Assembly: GCF_003432485.1 (NCBI RefSeq)
Contig: NZ_QVNQ01000009.1
Location: forward strand, 124,001-188,000
Reading direction: 5' to 3'
DNA: 64,000 bases
Source: Actinomadura spongiicola
GTDB lineage: Bacteria; Actinomycetota; Actinomycetes; Streptosporangiales; Streptosporangiaceae
Shown here: positions 49,714 to 58,292 of the stretch, one piece after another
Layout: every line of letters begins with the position of its first letter
How positions within the stretch are numbered: position 1 is the first letter of the stretch
The notes under the pieces: generated by a model
The model's database searches: none
What the model saw: the letters and a program-made list of their open reading frames with translations, nothing else
Told to the model about the DNA's origin: nothing
Program-made: the position numbers and the translations under genes

Positions 49714-51873
49714 CTAGAACCGGCTCAGCCTAAGGACGTTGGCGACGATCCGGTGCCCCGCCCCGCCCGCCGCGGTGAGGATCGACTCCGGGTGGAACTG
49801 CACGCCCCAGCGCCGCCGCGCCGGGTCCTCGATCGCCATCACCACGTCGCCCGTCAGCGCCGTCACCTGGAAGCCCTTCACCCGGTCGGGCGTGGTGTGC
49901 AGCGAGTGGTACCGGGCCGCGGTGAACTCGTCGGGAAGTCCCTCGAAGAGCGCGCCCCCGAGCACCTTGACCTGGCCGGGCTTGCCATGGGACGGCTCGG
50001 GCAGCAGCGCCAGCGCGCCGCCGTCGTGCTCCACCATCGCCTGCAGGCCGAGGCAGACGCCGAAGACCGGGAGGTTCCGCTCGTCCAGCGCGTCCAGGAG
50101 CGGGCCGGTCGAGAAGTCCTCGGGACGTCCCGGGCCGGGCGACAGCACGACGAGGTCGGGCGCGTGCTCGTCCAGCATCCGCGTCGGGAAGCCGTGCCGG
50201 AGCGTGACGACGTCGGCGCCCTGCTGGCGGAAGTAGTCGGCGAGGGTGTTGACGAACGAGTCCTCGTAGTCGACGAGCAGCACCTTCACGCCGTCCCCCG
50301 GCCGCTCGGGCGGCGCCGACTCCCGGGACGCGGCCTCCGCGCCGCCCTCCTGCGACTCGGCGAGCGCGCCCAGCAGCGCGCTCGCCTTGAGGTACGTCTC
50401 ACGCTCCTCCTCGTCGGGGTCGGAGTCGTACAGCAGCGTCGCCCCGGCTCGGACGGTCGCGACGCCGTCGCGGATCTGCGCCGTCCGCAGCGTCAGCCCC
50501 GTGTTCATGGACCCGTCGAACCCGATGCAGCCGACGGCGCCGCCGTACCAGCGGCGCGGCGACTCCTCGTGGTCCTCGATGAACTGCATCGCCCACGCCT
50601 TCGGCGCGCCGGTCACGGTCACGGCCCACATGTGGGTGAGGAACGCGTCGAGCGCGTCGAAGCCGGGGCGCAGCCGCCCCTCGATGTGGTCGACGGTGTG
50701 GATCAGCCGCGAGTACATCTCGATCTGCCGGCGGCCGAGGACCCGGACGCTGCCGGGCACGCAGATCCGCGACTTGTCGTTGCGGTCCACGTCGGTGCAC
50801 ATGGTCAGCTCGGACTCGTCCTTGGCGGATGACAGGATCGCGCGGATCTGCTCGGCGTCCTCCAGCGCGTCGCCGCCGCGCTTGATCGTCCCGGCGATCG
50901 GGCAGGTCTCGACGCGGTCGCCGGTGACCCGCACGAACATCTCGGGCGACGCGCCCACCAGATACTCGCCGTCGCCGAGGTTGAACAGGAACTCGTAGGG
51001 CGCGGGGTTCGTCTCGCGCAGCCGCTCGAAGAACGCGGCGGGCGCGTCGCACCGCCCGTACATGGCGTGCCCGGGCGTCACCTCGAACAGGTCGCCGCGG
51101 ACGAACTTCTCCTTGGCCTCCCGCACCATCCGCGCGTACACGCCGGGGACCGGTTGCGCGGGAACCTCCGCGGGCTCCACGACCGGCGTCGGCTCGGTGG
51201 CCCGGGACAGGCCCGCGGTGCTCCGGTCCCCGACCTCGAAGTCGTACGACATGCGGTGCGACGTCTCGCGCTTGCGGTCCACGACGACCAGTTCGTCGGG
51301 CAGGTGCAGGACGAGGTCACGCTGGTCGGACGGCCTTTCCAGTCTCGTCCGCAACGGCTCGAACTGGAGCGACAGGTCGTACCCGAACGCCCCGTACAGG
51401 CCGAGGTGCGGGTCGTCGCAGGCGAACAGGCCAACCACGGCGCGAAGGGCGGTGAACACGGTCGGCTGGCGGCTGCGCTCCTCCTCGGGGAAGAACTCCC
51501 GCGTGGGCGGGACGAACACCTCGACGACGCCCGGCTCGTCCACCCGGATCTCGCCGGTGTCGCGGAGGACGGCGGCGACGGCGGGCAGCAGGACGCGTCC
51601 CCGCCCGTTGAGGGCCCGCACCGTGACGGTCCGGCCGCGGGCGACGACCTCCAGACACGGGTCGACGTAGCCCATGTGCCAGCGGCTGTAGCGGCCCGGG
51701 TACTCCATGCCGGAGCTCAGCACGCCGCCGCGCCGCTCCCCCACGGCGGCGACGAGGGCGTTCAGCACGTCGGACTTGCGCTCGGGATCGACCGGTGTGG
51801 CGGTACGGGTGACCCGTACGCCCCCGGCGGTGACGAACTCGCTGGTCAGCTGCTGCTGTGAGACGGTGTCCAC
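49714..51873 (-). CDS. trpEG: Anthranilate synthase, fused TrpE-TrpG
   Basis: A 719-residue single-chain enzyme that makes anthranilate from chorismate and glutamine, the first step of tryptophan synthesis. Residues about 1-510 are the chorismate-binding component (CPIAGTIKRGGDALEDAEQI, CTDVDRNDKSRICVPGSVRV, AVTVTGAPKAWAMQFI). Residues about 525-719 are the glutaminase: VLLVDYEDSFVNTLADYF, the nucleophile cysteine in FGVCLGLQAMVEH, and GVQFHPESIL. The start is GTG at 51873. A three-Trp leader peptide and terminator upstream give attenuation control, pointing to primary metabolism rather than a phenazine-type use. Confidence 0.95.
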   Translation of the reverse strand: MDTVSQQQLTSEFVTAGGVRVTRTATPVDPERKSDVLNALVAAVGERRGGVLSSGMEYPGRYSRWHMGYVDPCLEVVARGRTVTVRALNGRGRVLLPAVAAVLRDTGEIRVDEPGVVEVFVPPTREFFPEEERSRQPTVFTALRAVVGLFACDDPHLGLYGAFGYDLSLQFEPLRTRLERPSDQRDLVLHLPDELVVVDRKRETSHRMSYDFEVGDRSTAGLSRATEPTPVVEPAEVPAQPVPGVYARMVREAKEKFVRGDLFEVTPGHAMYGRCDAPAAFFERLRETNPAPYEFLFNLGDGEYLVGASPEMFVRVTGDRVETCPIAGTIKRGGDALEDAEQIRAILSSAKDESELTMCTDVDRNDKSRICVPGSVRVLGRRQIEMYSRLIHTVDHIEGRLRPGFDALDAFLTHMWAVTVTGAPKAWAMQFIEDHEESPRRWYGGAVGCIGFDGSMNTGLTLRTAQIRDGVATVRAGATLLYDSDPDEEERETYLKASALLGALAESQEGGAEAASRESAPPERPGDGVKVLLVDYEDSFVNTLADYFRQQGADVVTLRHGFPTRMLDEHAPDLVVLSPGPGRPEDFSTGPLLDALDERNLPVFGVCLGLQAMVEHDGGALALLPEPSHGKPGQVKVLGGALFEGLPDEFTAARYHSLHTTPDRVKGFQVTALTGDVVMAIEDPARRRWGVQFHPESILTAAGGAGHRIVANVLRLSRF

Positions 51874-51916
51874 CGCGGTGGCCCCTCATGTCGGGCCCTC
51901 ACCAGGCGGGAGCACG

Positions 51917-51941
51917 AAAAAGACCGCCGGTGAGGGCGGTC
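51917..51941 (-). terminator. Attenuator terminator of trpEG
   Basis: On the minus strand GACCGCC-CTCACC-GGCGGTC-TTTTT forms a perfect 7-bp stem with a 6-nt loop and a run of five T, between trpL and trpEG. The competing antiterminator is probably GAGGCGG, which begins at the trpL stop codon and can pair with CCGCCCTC of the terminator's left arm. Confidence 0.88.
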
Positions 51942-51975
51942 GCCTGGATCTGGTCGTGCACGAACCGGCGCCGCC

Positions 51976-52017
51976 TCAGCGACGCCACCACCACTGGGAG
52001 GAGGCCACGGTCCGCAT
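51976..52017 (-). CDS. trpL: Tryptophan leader peptide
   Basis: A 13-residue frame, MRTVASSQWWWRR, with three consecutive TGG codons followed by two Arg codons and TGA. Stalling at scarce tRNA-Trp would let the antiterminator form and the trpEG transcript continue; with enough Trp, the terminator folds. TAGCCT lies 6 bp before the ATG and there is no ribosome site, so the leader may be translated from a leaderless mRNA. It lies 102 bp upstream of trpEG. Confidence 0.92.
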   Translation of the reverse strand: MRTVASSQWWWRR

Positions 52018-52121
52018 GCCGCGAGGCTACCACCTGTGGATCGATCCGCGTACTCGTGCCATGGCCGAGATCACACCGTGACGCGCCCATGGGTACTCTC
52101 GCCCGGCCGCGCCCATGACGC

Positions 52122-52145
52122 CGTGCACACGACCGTGCACGCGAC
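52122..52145. repeat. Tandem 12-bp repeat upstream of the DUF3311/MctP genes
   Basis: CGTGCACACGAC is followed directly by CGTGCACGCGAC (11 of 12 identical), each containing the palindrome GTGCAC. It lies 50-73 bp upstream of the DUF3311 start, in the gap shared with trpL, and could be a regulator-binding site. Confidence 0.45.
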
Positions 52146-52194
52146 GGCGCGCTTGACGGCTCACTCGACCGTGCGCAAGACAAGGAGGAACCCG

Positions 52195-52437
52195 TTGGCT
52201 CCCGACGACCCGAACGACTCGCGCTCGCAACCGCCACCCGTGGACCGCTCCGACCGGAGCGTCTGGAATCTCCTGCTGATCGTCCCGATCGTGGTGCCGC
52301 TGCTGACGTTCCTGTACAACGGCGAGACGCCCCGCCTGGCGGGCTTCCCCGCCTTCTACTGGATCCAGCTGGCCTTCATCGCGCTCGGCGTCACCTGCAC
52401 GCTCGTCGTGTACCGGATGACCAGGAAGCGGGGGTGA
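52195..52437 (+). CDS. DUF3311 small membrane protein, partner of MctP
   Basis: An 80-residue protein with two membrane helices: VWNLLLIVPIVVPLLTFLYN and FYWIQLAFIALGVTCTLVVY. DUF3311 proteins regularly sit directly before a sodium:solute symporter and probably help its assembly. The TTG at 52195 is chosen because AAGGAGGAA lies 4 bp before it, a near-perfect ribosome site, and upstream residues are not protein-like. It is 4 bp before the symporter gene. Confidence 0.85.
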   Translation: MAPDDPNDSRSQPPPVDRSDRSVWNLLLIVPIVVPLLTFLYNGETPRLAGFPAFYWIQLAFIALGVTCTLVVYRMTRKRG

Positions 52438-52441
52438 ACCG

Positions 52442-54052
52442 ATGGCGAGCGACCATGTCACCGAGATCGCCGTCTTCGCCGCCCTCTTCCTGCTGGTCAG
52501 CGGGATGGGCTTCGTCGCGGCCCGATGGCGCCGCGCCGCCACCATGGACAACCTGGACGAGTGGGGTCTCGGCGGCCGCAGCTTCGGCAGCTGGATCACC
52601 TGGTTCCTGATCGGCGGCGACCTCTATACCGCGTACACGTTCGTCGCCGTCCCGGCGCTGGTGTTCGGGGCGGGCGCGGCGGGCTTCTTCGCCGTCCCGT
52701 ACACGATCGTCGTGTACCCGCTGGTGTTCCTGTTCCTGATCCGGCTCTGGTCGGTGTCGCACGTCCACGGGTTCGTCACCCCGGCCGACTTCGTCCGGGC
52801 CAGGTTCGGGTCGCCGACGCTGGCGCTCGCCGTCGCCGTGACCGGCATCGTCGCCACGATGCCGTACATCGCGTTGCAACTGGTCGGCATCGAGGCGGTG
52901 CTGAAGGCGATGGGCGTGCACGGCCACTGGCCGATCATCATCGCGTTCGTGATCCTGGCGGCCTACACCTACCAGTCCGGGCTGCGGGCGCCCGCGCTGA
53001 TCGCGTTCGTCAAGGACGTGCTGATCTACCTCGTGATCATCGTGGCGGTGCTGTACATCCCGGCGAAGCTCGGCGGCTGGGGCGACGTCTTCGGCGCGGC
53101 GAGGGACAAGTTCGAGGCGACGCCCAAGCCGGACGACGGGATCGTGCTCGGCTCCGCCGGTCAGCTCAACTACGCGATGCTGGCGCTCGGCTCGGCGATG
53201 GCGCTGTTCCTGTATCCGCACAGCGTGACCGGCGTGCTCGCGGCCCGGAACCGCGACTGCGTCAAGCGGAACATGGCGGCGCTGCCCGCCTACAGCCTCG
53301 TCCTCGGCCTGATCGCGCTGCTCGGGTACATGGCGATCGCCGCGGAGGTCGTTCCGATCACCACCGACGGGAAGACGGACACCAACACCGTCGTCCCGGT
53401 GCTGTTCGACCAGATGTTCCCGGACTGGTTCGCCGGGGTGGCGTTCGCGGCCATCGGGATCGGCGCGCTCGTCCCGGCGGCGATCATGTCGATCGCGGCG
53501 GCCAACCTGTTCACCCGCAACATCTACAAGGAGTACCTCCGGCGGGACGCGACCGAGAAGCAGGAGGCCACGGTCAGCAAGCTGGTGTCGCTGGTCGTCA
53601 AGGCGGGCGCGGTGGCGTGCATCCTCGCGCTCGACCCCGAGTTCTCCATCGACCTGCAGCTCATCGGCGGCGTCATCATCCTGCAGACGCTCCCGTCGGT
53701 GGGGTTGGGCCTGATGACGCGCTGGTTCCACCGCGGCGCGCTCATCGCCGGATGGGCCTGCGGCCTGGCGGCGGGGCTGTGGATGCTGTACCAGATCCCG
53801 AATCCCGCGAAGGGCAAGGAGCACTTCGGCGGCTCCGCCTACCCGCTGAGCGACCTCGGCCTGGACACCTCGTCGACGATGTACGTCGGGATGCTGGCGC
53901 TCGCCGTCAACGTCGTCGTCGCGGTCGTCGGGACGGTGGCGTGCGGGGCGGCGGGAATCGCGGACGGCGCGGACGCGACCCGCGGGGCCGACTACACCGC
54001 CGACGAGGACGACCCGAAGATCAAGGAACTGGATCTCGCGGGCAGCACCTGA
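52442..54052 (+). CDS. mctP: Sodium:solute symporter, MctP-type monocarboxylate uptake permease
   Basis: A 536-residue membrane protein with about 13 helices of the SSS family. It has WGLGGRSFGSWITWFLIGGDLYTAYTF near the start, RLWSVSHVHGFVTPADFVRARFG, LFLYPHSVTGVLAARN, and AAIGIGALVPAAIMSIAAANLFTRNIYKEYL. The pairing with DUF3311 and these motifs match MctP, which imports lactate, pyruvate, acetate or propionate. No terminal sensor domain. The cation and exact substrate are inferred from the family. Confidence 0.88.
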   Translation: MASDHVTEIAVFAALFLLVSGMGFVAARWRRAATMDNLDEWGLGGRSFGSWITWFLIGGDLYTAYTFVAVPALVFGAGAAGFFAVPYTIVVYPLVFLFLIRLWSVSHVHGFVTPADFVRARFGSPTLALAVAVTGIVATMPYIALQLVGIEAVLKAMGVHGHWPIIIAFVILAAYTYQSGLRAPALIAFVKDVLIYLVIIVAVLYIPAKLGGWGDVFGAARDKFEATPKPDDGIVLGSAGQLNYAMLALGSAMALFLYPHSVTGVLAARNRDCVKRNMAALPAYSLVLGLIALLGYMAIAAEVVPITTDGKTDTNTVVPVLFDQMFPDWFAGVAFAAIGIGALVPAAIMSIAAANLFTRNIYKEYLRRDATEKQEATVSKLVSLVVKAGAVACILALDPEFSIDLQLIGGVIILQTLPSVGLGLMTRWFHRGALIAGWACGLAAGLWMLYQIPNPAKGKEHFGGSAYPLSDLGLDTSSTMYVGMLALAVNVVVAVVGTVACGAAGIADGADATRGADYTADEDDPKIKELDLAGST

Positions 54053-54072
54053 CCGCGTTCCGTGCGGCATAG

Positions 54073-54114
54073 CCGGGACGTCCGGTCTCGTTTTTCGGGC
54101 GTCCCGGCGTTTTG
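54073..54114 (+). terminator. Rho-independent terminator after mctP
   Basis: CCGGGACG (54073-54080) pairs with CGTCCCGG (54100-54107), an 8-bp stem with a 19-nt loop, followed by CGTTTTG. It begins 21 bp after the mctP stop. Confidence 0.7.
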
Positions 54115-54277
54115 TCACGGTCCAAAGAAAGGTACGGGACCAGCCTCCGCCGAACGGCGTTTCGATCACTCCGGAGATCGTCCCCGTCAAGATCCATAGC
54201 CTGACCGGAGGCGGCCACCGGTACTGTGCTGCGGATTTCCGGATGGCCTGATCAGGCGTAGGGATCTTGGCAAATTA

Positions 54278-54294
54278 TTAGGATAGTTTCCTAT
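54278..54294. promoter_or_regulatory. Palindrome directly before the GH20 gene
   Basis: TAGGA-TAGTT-TCCTA lies within ATTAGGATAGTTTCCTATT, ending 3 bp before the ATG. Sites of the TTAGGAAA/TTTCCTAA type occur upstream of secreted glycoside hydrolase genes in actinomycetes (recollection, not checked). The position would block transcription or translation initiation when bound. Confidence 0.5.
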
Positions 54295-54296
54295 TT

Positions 54297-57092
54297 ATGC
54301 CGAATAGACAAGCGGCCGCGTTGACGGCCGCCGCGCTCACCGCCGCTCTTCTGACGGTGATCCCCGCGGGCGCGGCGTCGGCGGCCTGTACCCCGGACGC
54401 ACGCGATCTCATGGTCACCCACCAGCCGGTCGACCACACCGTCGCCGACGCGAAGTACCACCTCGCGCGGCTGACCATCGACAACAACGACACAAGGTGC
54501 ACCCTCGGCGAGGGTGGATGGGCGATGTACTTCAACGCCGTACGGCAGCCCACCGCCGTCCTCGCCGGAGAGGTCGGCGACATCGGTCGCAAGCACCTCG
54601 CCGACCAGGCCGTCTCCGTGACCCGCGCGGACGCGGCGCAGAGCGGCGACTTCTACACCCTGAAACCGCAGAGCGGGTTCAAGCCCGTCGGTCCGGGCGA
54701 GCGCCGCTCGATCGACATCTACTTCGAGGTGTGGGCGGTCCACAAGTCCGACGCCCCGGCCGGATGGACCATCGCCTACAACGGCGGAACACCGAAGTGG
54801 GTGCCCTCCAAGGCCCTGCTCGACCCCGCCGACCCCAAGCAGACCAAGGCGTTCTCCGGTGACAACCGTCCCGTGCAGACGGCGGCCACGAGGTACGGCG
54901 AGAACACCACGCCGAAGCTCGACCTCACGCTCCAGCAGAGCCTCGTCCCGCAGCCGCTGTCGGCGACCGCGACCGGCGGCTCGGTCGCGATCGGCGGCGG
55001 GTCCCCCGTCTCGGCGCCGGCCGAACTCAAGGGTGAGGCCGACTACCTGCGCTCCGCGCTGCGCGACGTCGCACGCGGCAAGGCGGCCTCGATCACGCTG
55101 CGGGTCAACCCGCGGCTGGACGTCGACAACGACGGAAAGGCCGACGCCGAGGGCTACACGCTCACCACGGCCGAGGACGGCGTCGAGATCGTCGGCACCG
55201 ACCGGGCCGGGGTCCTGCACGGCATCCAGACGCTGCGGCAGCTCATCCCGACCGACGGCTACCGGGCCGCGGCGCAGGGCCACAAGTCCTCGACGGTGGC
55301 CGTCCCGCGCGCCAGGATCGCCGACGCGCCGCTGTTCGGGTACCGGGGTCTGCAACTCGACGTGGGCCGCCACTTCGAGTCCAAGCAGACCGTCCTGAAG
55401 TTCCTCGACCTGATGAGCTTCACCAAGCTCAACAAGCTGCACCTGGGTCTGACCAACGACGAGGGCTGGCGCCTGGAGATCCCGGGCCTGCCCGAGCTGA
55501 CGGACTTCGGCTCCAAGCGGGCGCTCGACCTGAAGGAGACCGGCGCGCTGCACCAGGGCATGGGGTCGGTCAACGACCTCGGCGGCGGCGACGGCGTCTC
55601 CGGCAAGGCCCGGAACGAGACCGAGGCCAACCTGGGACGCGCCCCCGCCTACCAGGGCTTCGAGCAGAACACCCTGAACTTCGTCGGCAAGGGCAGCGGC
55701 TACTACTCGGTGAAGGACTTCGAGGAGATCCTGCGGTATGCCGCCGAACGGCACATCGACGTCATCCCCGAACTCAACTTCCCCGCGCACGCCCGCGCCG
55801 CCGTCCAGTCGATGGAGCGCCGCTACCAGCGGACCAAGGACGCCACCTACCGGCTGCTCGACCCCGAGGACAAGAGCCAGCACACCAGCGTCCAGTACTA
55901 CACCGACAACCTCGTCAACCCGTGCCTCGGCAGCACCTACGAGTTCCTGAACAAGGTCGCCTCCGAGGTCGCGAAGATGTACCAGCGGGCCAAGGTCCCG
56001 TTCAACCGGCTGAACCTCGGCGGGGACGAACCGCCGGGCCCGCCGGAGGGCTGGTGGTCCGGATCGCCCGCGTGCAAGACCAACCCGGACACCGCGGGCA
56101 AGTCCGGTGAGGAGCTCAAGCAGCTGTTCTTCCGGGCCTGGAACACCATCGCGCTGAAGCACGCCGGCACCACGGCCGGGTGGGAGGACATCACCGACCC
56201 GACCCACGACTTCCGTCTCAAGAACTTCGCGCCTCTGCCGTGGCAGAACGTGTGGGGCTGGGGACGTGAGGACTGGGCGTACCGGTACGCCAACGAGGGC
56301 ACGCCCGTGATCCTCGCCCACGCGACGAACCTGTACATGGACCTCGCCTTCAACAAGGACCCGGACGAGCCCGGCTACTACTGGGCCGCCTACGTCAACG
56401 AGAAGAGCACGTTCACGTACCAGCCGTTCAACGTGTACGCGAACGCGACCGAGGACCGCTGGGGCAACAAGATCGAACCGAACCCGTCCTGGACGAAGCT
56501 GACCCCCGAGGGCCGGAAGAACATCCTCGGCCTGGAGGCGCAGCTGTGGGGCGAGAACGGGAAGTCCGCCGAGATCCGCGAGTACCAGGCGTTCCCCAAG
56601 CTCCTCGGCGTGGCCGAGCGGGCCTGGAACCGCAACACACCGGCACCGGACAAGATGGAAGAGGCGTGGAAGGTCTTCTCCAACACGCTCGGGCAGAAGA
56701 CGTACCCGCTGCTGTCGTTCTACGAGCCGGTGGGGCTGAGCGGCGCGGGCGTGAACTACCGCGTCCCGCCGCCCGGAGCGAAGATCACCGACGGAACGCT
56801 GTCGGCGAACGTCCGCAACCCGGGCCTGACCGTCGAGTACTCCACGGAGGGCTGGCGCTGGCGGCAGTACGACGGGCCGGTGAAGGTCGGCGCGTACGCG
56901 TTGACCCGCACCCGCGCCGCGGACGGTCGCACCAGCCGCATCTCGCACGTCGGTGTCCCCGCGTGGCAGAACGGCACGTCCTACAAGTCCGGCGCTCTGG
57001 TCCTGCACCAGGGTGAGCTGTACCGCGCGGCGCGCGGCGGCAGCGGCCACGAGCCCGGCCGCTCCGGCGGTCACTGGACGCTGCTCCAGTAG
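54297..57092 (+). CDS. Secreted beta-N-acetylhexosaminidase, glycoside hydrolase family 20
   Basis: A 931-residue exported enzyme that removes N-acetylglucosamine ends from chitin oligomers or peptidoglycan fragments. Residues 1-29 are a signal peptide (MPNRQAAALTAAALTAALL, cleavage near ASA). About 35-180 is the chitobiase N-terminal carbohydrate-binding domain, about 210-330 the alpha/beta GH20 N-domain, about 335-790 the catalytic barrel. The catalytic Asp-Glu pair is at 577-578 in LNLGGDEPP. A chitobiase C-terminal domain follows, and the last 45 residues (WQNGTSYKSGALVLHQGELYRAARGG) are a CBM5/12-like chitin-binding module. The ATG has no well-spaced ribosome site. Confidence 0.92.
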   Translation: MPNRQAAALTAAALTAALLTVIPAGAASAACTPDARDLMVTHQPVDHTVADAKYHLARLTIDNNDTRCTLGEGGWAMYFNAVRQPTAVLAGEVGDIGRKHLADQAVSVTRADAAQSGDFYTLKPQSGFKPVGPGERRSIDIYFEVWAVHKSDAPAGWTIAYNGGTPKWVPSKALLDPADPKQTKAFSGDNRPVQTAATRYGENTTPKLDLTLQQSLVPQPLSATATGGSVAIGGGSPVSAPAELKGEADYLRSALRDVARGKAASITLRVNPRLDVDNDGKADAEGYTLTTAEDGVEIVGTDRAGVLHGIQTLRQLIPTDGYRAAAQGHKSSTVAVPRARIADAPLFGYRGLQLDVGRHFESKQTVLKFLDLMSFTKLNKLHLGLTNDEGWRLEIPGLPELTDFGSKRALDLKETGALHQGMGSVNDLGGGDGVSGKARNETEANLGRAPAYQGFEQNTLNFVGKGSGYYSVKDFEEILRYAAERHIDVIPELNFPAHARAAVQSMERRYQRTKDATYRLLDPEDKSQHTSVQYYTDNLVNPCLGSTYEFLNKVASEVAKMYQRAKVPFNRLNLGGDEPPGPPEGWWSGSPACKTNPDTAGKSGEELKQLFFRAWNTIALKHAGTTAGWEDITDPTHDFRLKNFAPLPWQNVWGWGREDWAYRYANEGTPVILAHATNLYMDLAFNKDPDEPGYYWAAYVNEKSTFTYQPFNVYANATEDRWGNKIEPNPSWTKLTPEGRKNILGLEAQLWGENGKSAEIREYQAFPKLLGVAERAWNRNTPAPDKMEEAWKVFSNTLGQKTYPLLSFYEPVGLSGAGVNYRVPPPGAKITDGTLSANVRNPGLTVEYSTEGWRWRQYDGPVKVGAYALTRTRAADGRTSRISHVGVPAWQNGTSYKSGALVLHQGELYRAARGGSGHEPGRSGGHWTLLQ

Positions 57093-57214
57093 ACCGGCGC
57101 ACCGGTAGGTCCGCGCGCCGATGGACCGCGCTCCGTCGGGTCAGCGCGCAGTGACGGCCCGGTCGTCCGCTCCCCCGGACGGCCGGGCCGACATCCGTCC
57201 GGCGCCGGCGCGGC

Positions 57215-57598
57215 TCAGGCGCGCCCGTACTCGTCTTCGAGACGCTCGATGTCGTCCTCGTCGAAACGGCCGAAGGCGATCTCCATGACGCGCACCGCCG
57301 GTCCGGTGGAGGCGAGCCGGTGCGTGTCGCCGGCCCGGACGAAGACCCGCTCCCCCACCTCGGGCAGGATGCGGCGCCCGGCGACCTCGAACACGGCGCC
57401 GGGATCGAGCGCCACCCACAGCTCGTCGCGGTCGCGGTGCCGTTGCAGGCTGAGCCGCTGCCCGGCCGCCACGTGAATGATCTTCACGGTGGACGCCTCG
57501 TTGAGCGTGAAGCGCTCGAAGCTCCCCCAGGGCCGCGTCTCGGTCTCCACGGCGGGCTCGGGGCGTACGTGGGTGGGCGCGTCGCTCTGCACAGTCAC
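57215..57598 (-). CDS. Cupin protein, mannose-6-phosphate isomerase type II-like
   Basis: A 127-residue single cupin barrel. ETRPWGSFERFTLNEASTVKIIHVAAGQRLSLQRHRDRDELWVAL matches the C-terminal cupin of bifunctional mannose-6-phosphate isomerase/mannose-1-phosphate guanylyltransferases, including metal-binding histidines (QRHRDRDE) and VFVRAGDTHRL. The nucleotidyltransferase half is absent. Stand-alone versions may isomerise sugar phosphates or be binding proteins. It is 12 bp after the TetR gene, last in the leftward set. Confidence 0.85.
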   Translation of the reverse strand: MTVQSDAPTHVRPEPAVETETRPWGSFERFTLNEASTVKIIHVAAGQRLSLQRHRDRDELWVALDPGAVFEVAGRRILPEVGERVFVRAGDTHRLASTGPAVRVMEIAFGRFDEDDIERLEDEYGRA

Positions 57599-57610
57599 CT
57601 CGGGTCGTGG

Positions 57611-58270
57611 TCAGTCGGACGGCTGTCCGGACGGCGGGTCGGTCGGCCGGGAGCCGCGGGCGCCTGACGCGGCCGCTGGCAGCCCGCCGAGGACGAGGTC
57701 GACGAGACCGTCCACGACGCACGTGCGCGGCACCTCGTCGTGGTCGAGCCACCAGTCGCCGGCCGTCTGCACCATGCCGACGATCGCGTGGCCCCACACG
57801 AAGGCGCGGGTCCGGTCCGTCATCGCGCCCTCGGCGAGCATCACCTCGGCCAGTTCCCGGCCCGCGTCGCGGATCATCGTGCTCATCGCGCTGTGCGTGG
57901 CCGTGTCCTCCGCGCTGGCCCGGTGCATCAGGAAGCGGTAGAGGTTGAGGTTCTTGGAGATCGTCGCCAGATAGGTGTCGATGGTGGAGCGGGTCCGCGC
58001 CCGGATCGGCTCGTCGCGGGAGAACTCCTCCCGGATCCCGTCGATCAGCTTGCGGGTGTGCCGTTCGGCCAGTGCCTGGTACAGGCCGCTCTTGTCGCCG
58101 AAATGACGGTAGAGGATCGGTTTGCTGATCCCCGCCTCGGCGGCGATCGCGGCCATGGACGCCTCGGGGCCCTCCCGCTGGATGACGCGGTCGGCGGCCT
58201 CGAGCAGGGCGCGTCGGCGCCCGGGATCGCGTCGCGACCCCGGGCGCCGCCCGCCCCCCGCTCTCGTCAT
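57611..58270 (-). CDS. TetR-family transcriptional regulator
   Basis: A 219-residue regulator. The helix-turn-helix is RRRALLEAADRVIQREGPEASMAAIAAEAGISKPILYRHFGDKSGLYQALAERH. The ligand domain has RSTIDTYLATISKNLNLYRFLMHRA and GHAIVGMVQTAGDWWLDHDEVPR, as in TetR proteins linked to fatty-acid or lipid genes. ATG at 58270; the frame is open 13 codons upstream. It lies between the UDP-glucose dehydrogenase (22 bp) and the cupin gene (12 bp), so may regulate this unit. Confidence 0.9.
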   Translation of the reverse strand: MTRAGGGRRPGSRRDPGRRRALLEAADRVIQREGPEASMAAIAAEAGISKPILYRHFGDKSGLYQALAERHTRKLIDGIREEFSRDEPIRARTRSTIDTYLATISKNLNLYRFLMHRASAEDTATHSAMSTMIRDAGRELAEVMLAEGAMTDRTRAFVWGHAIVGMVQTAGDWWLDHDEVPRTCVVDGLVDLVLGGLPAAASGARGSRPTDPPSGQPSD

Positions 58271-58292
58271 GGACAGCACGGTATCGGCGGTG

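Noticed and set aside
49714-51873. Fused TrpEG as part of a phenazine or other secondary cluster
   Set aside because: The Trp-codon attenuator points to tryptophan-regulated primary metabolism, and no secondary genes adjoin it.
57093-57214. ACCGG-CGCA-CCGGT after the hexosaminidase as a terminator
   Set aside because: Only a 5-bp stem with no T-run; such repeats are expected by chance in GC-rich DNA.
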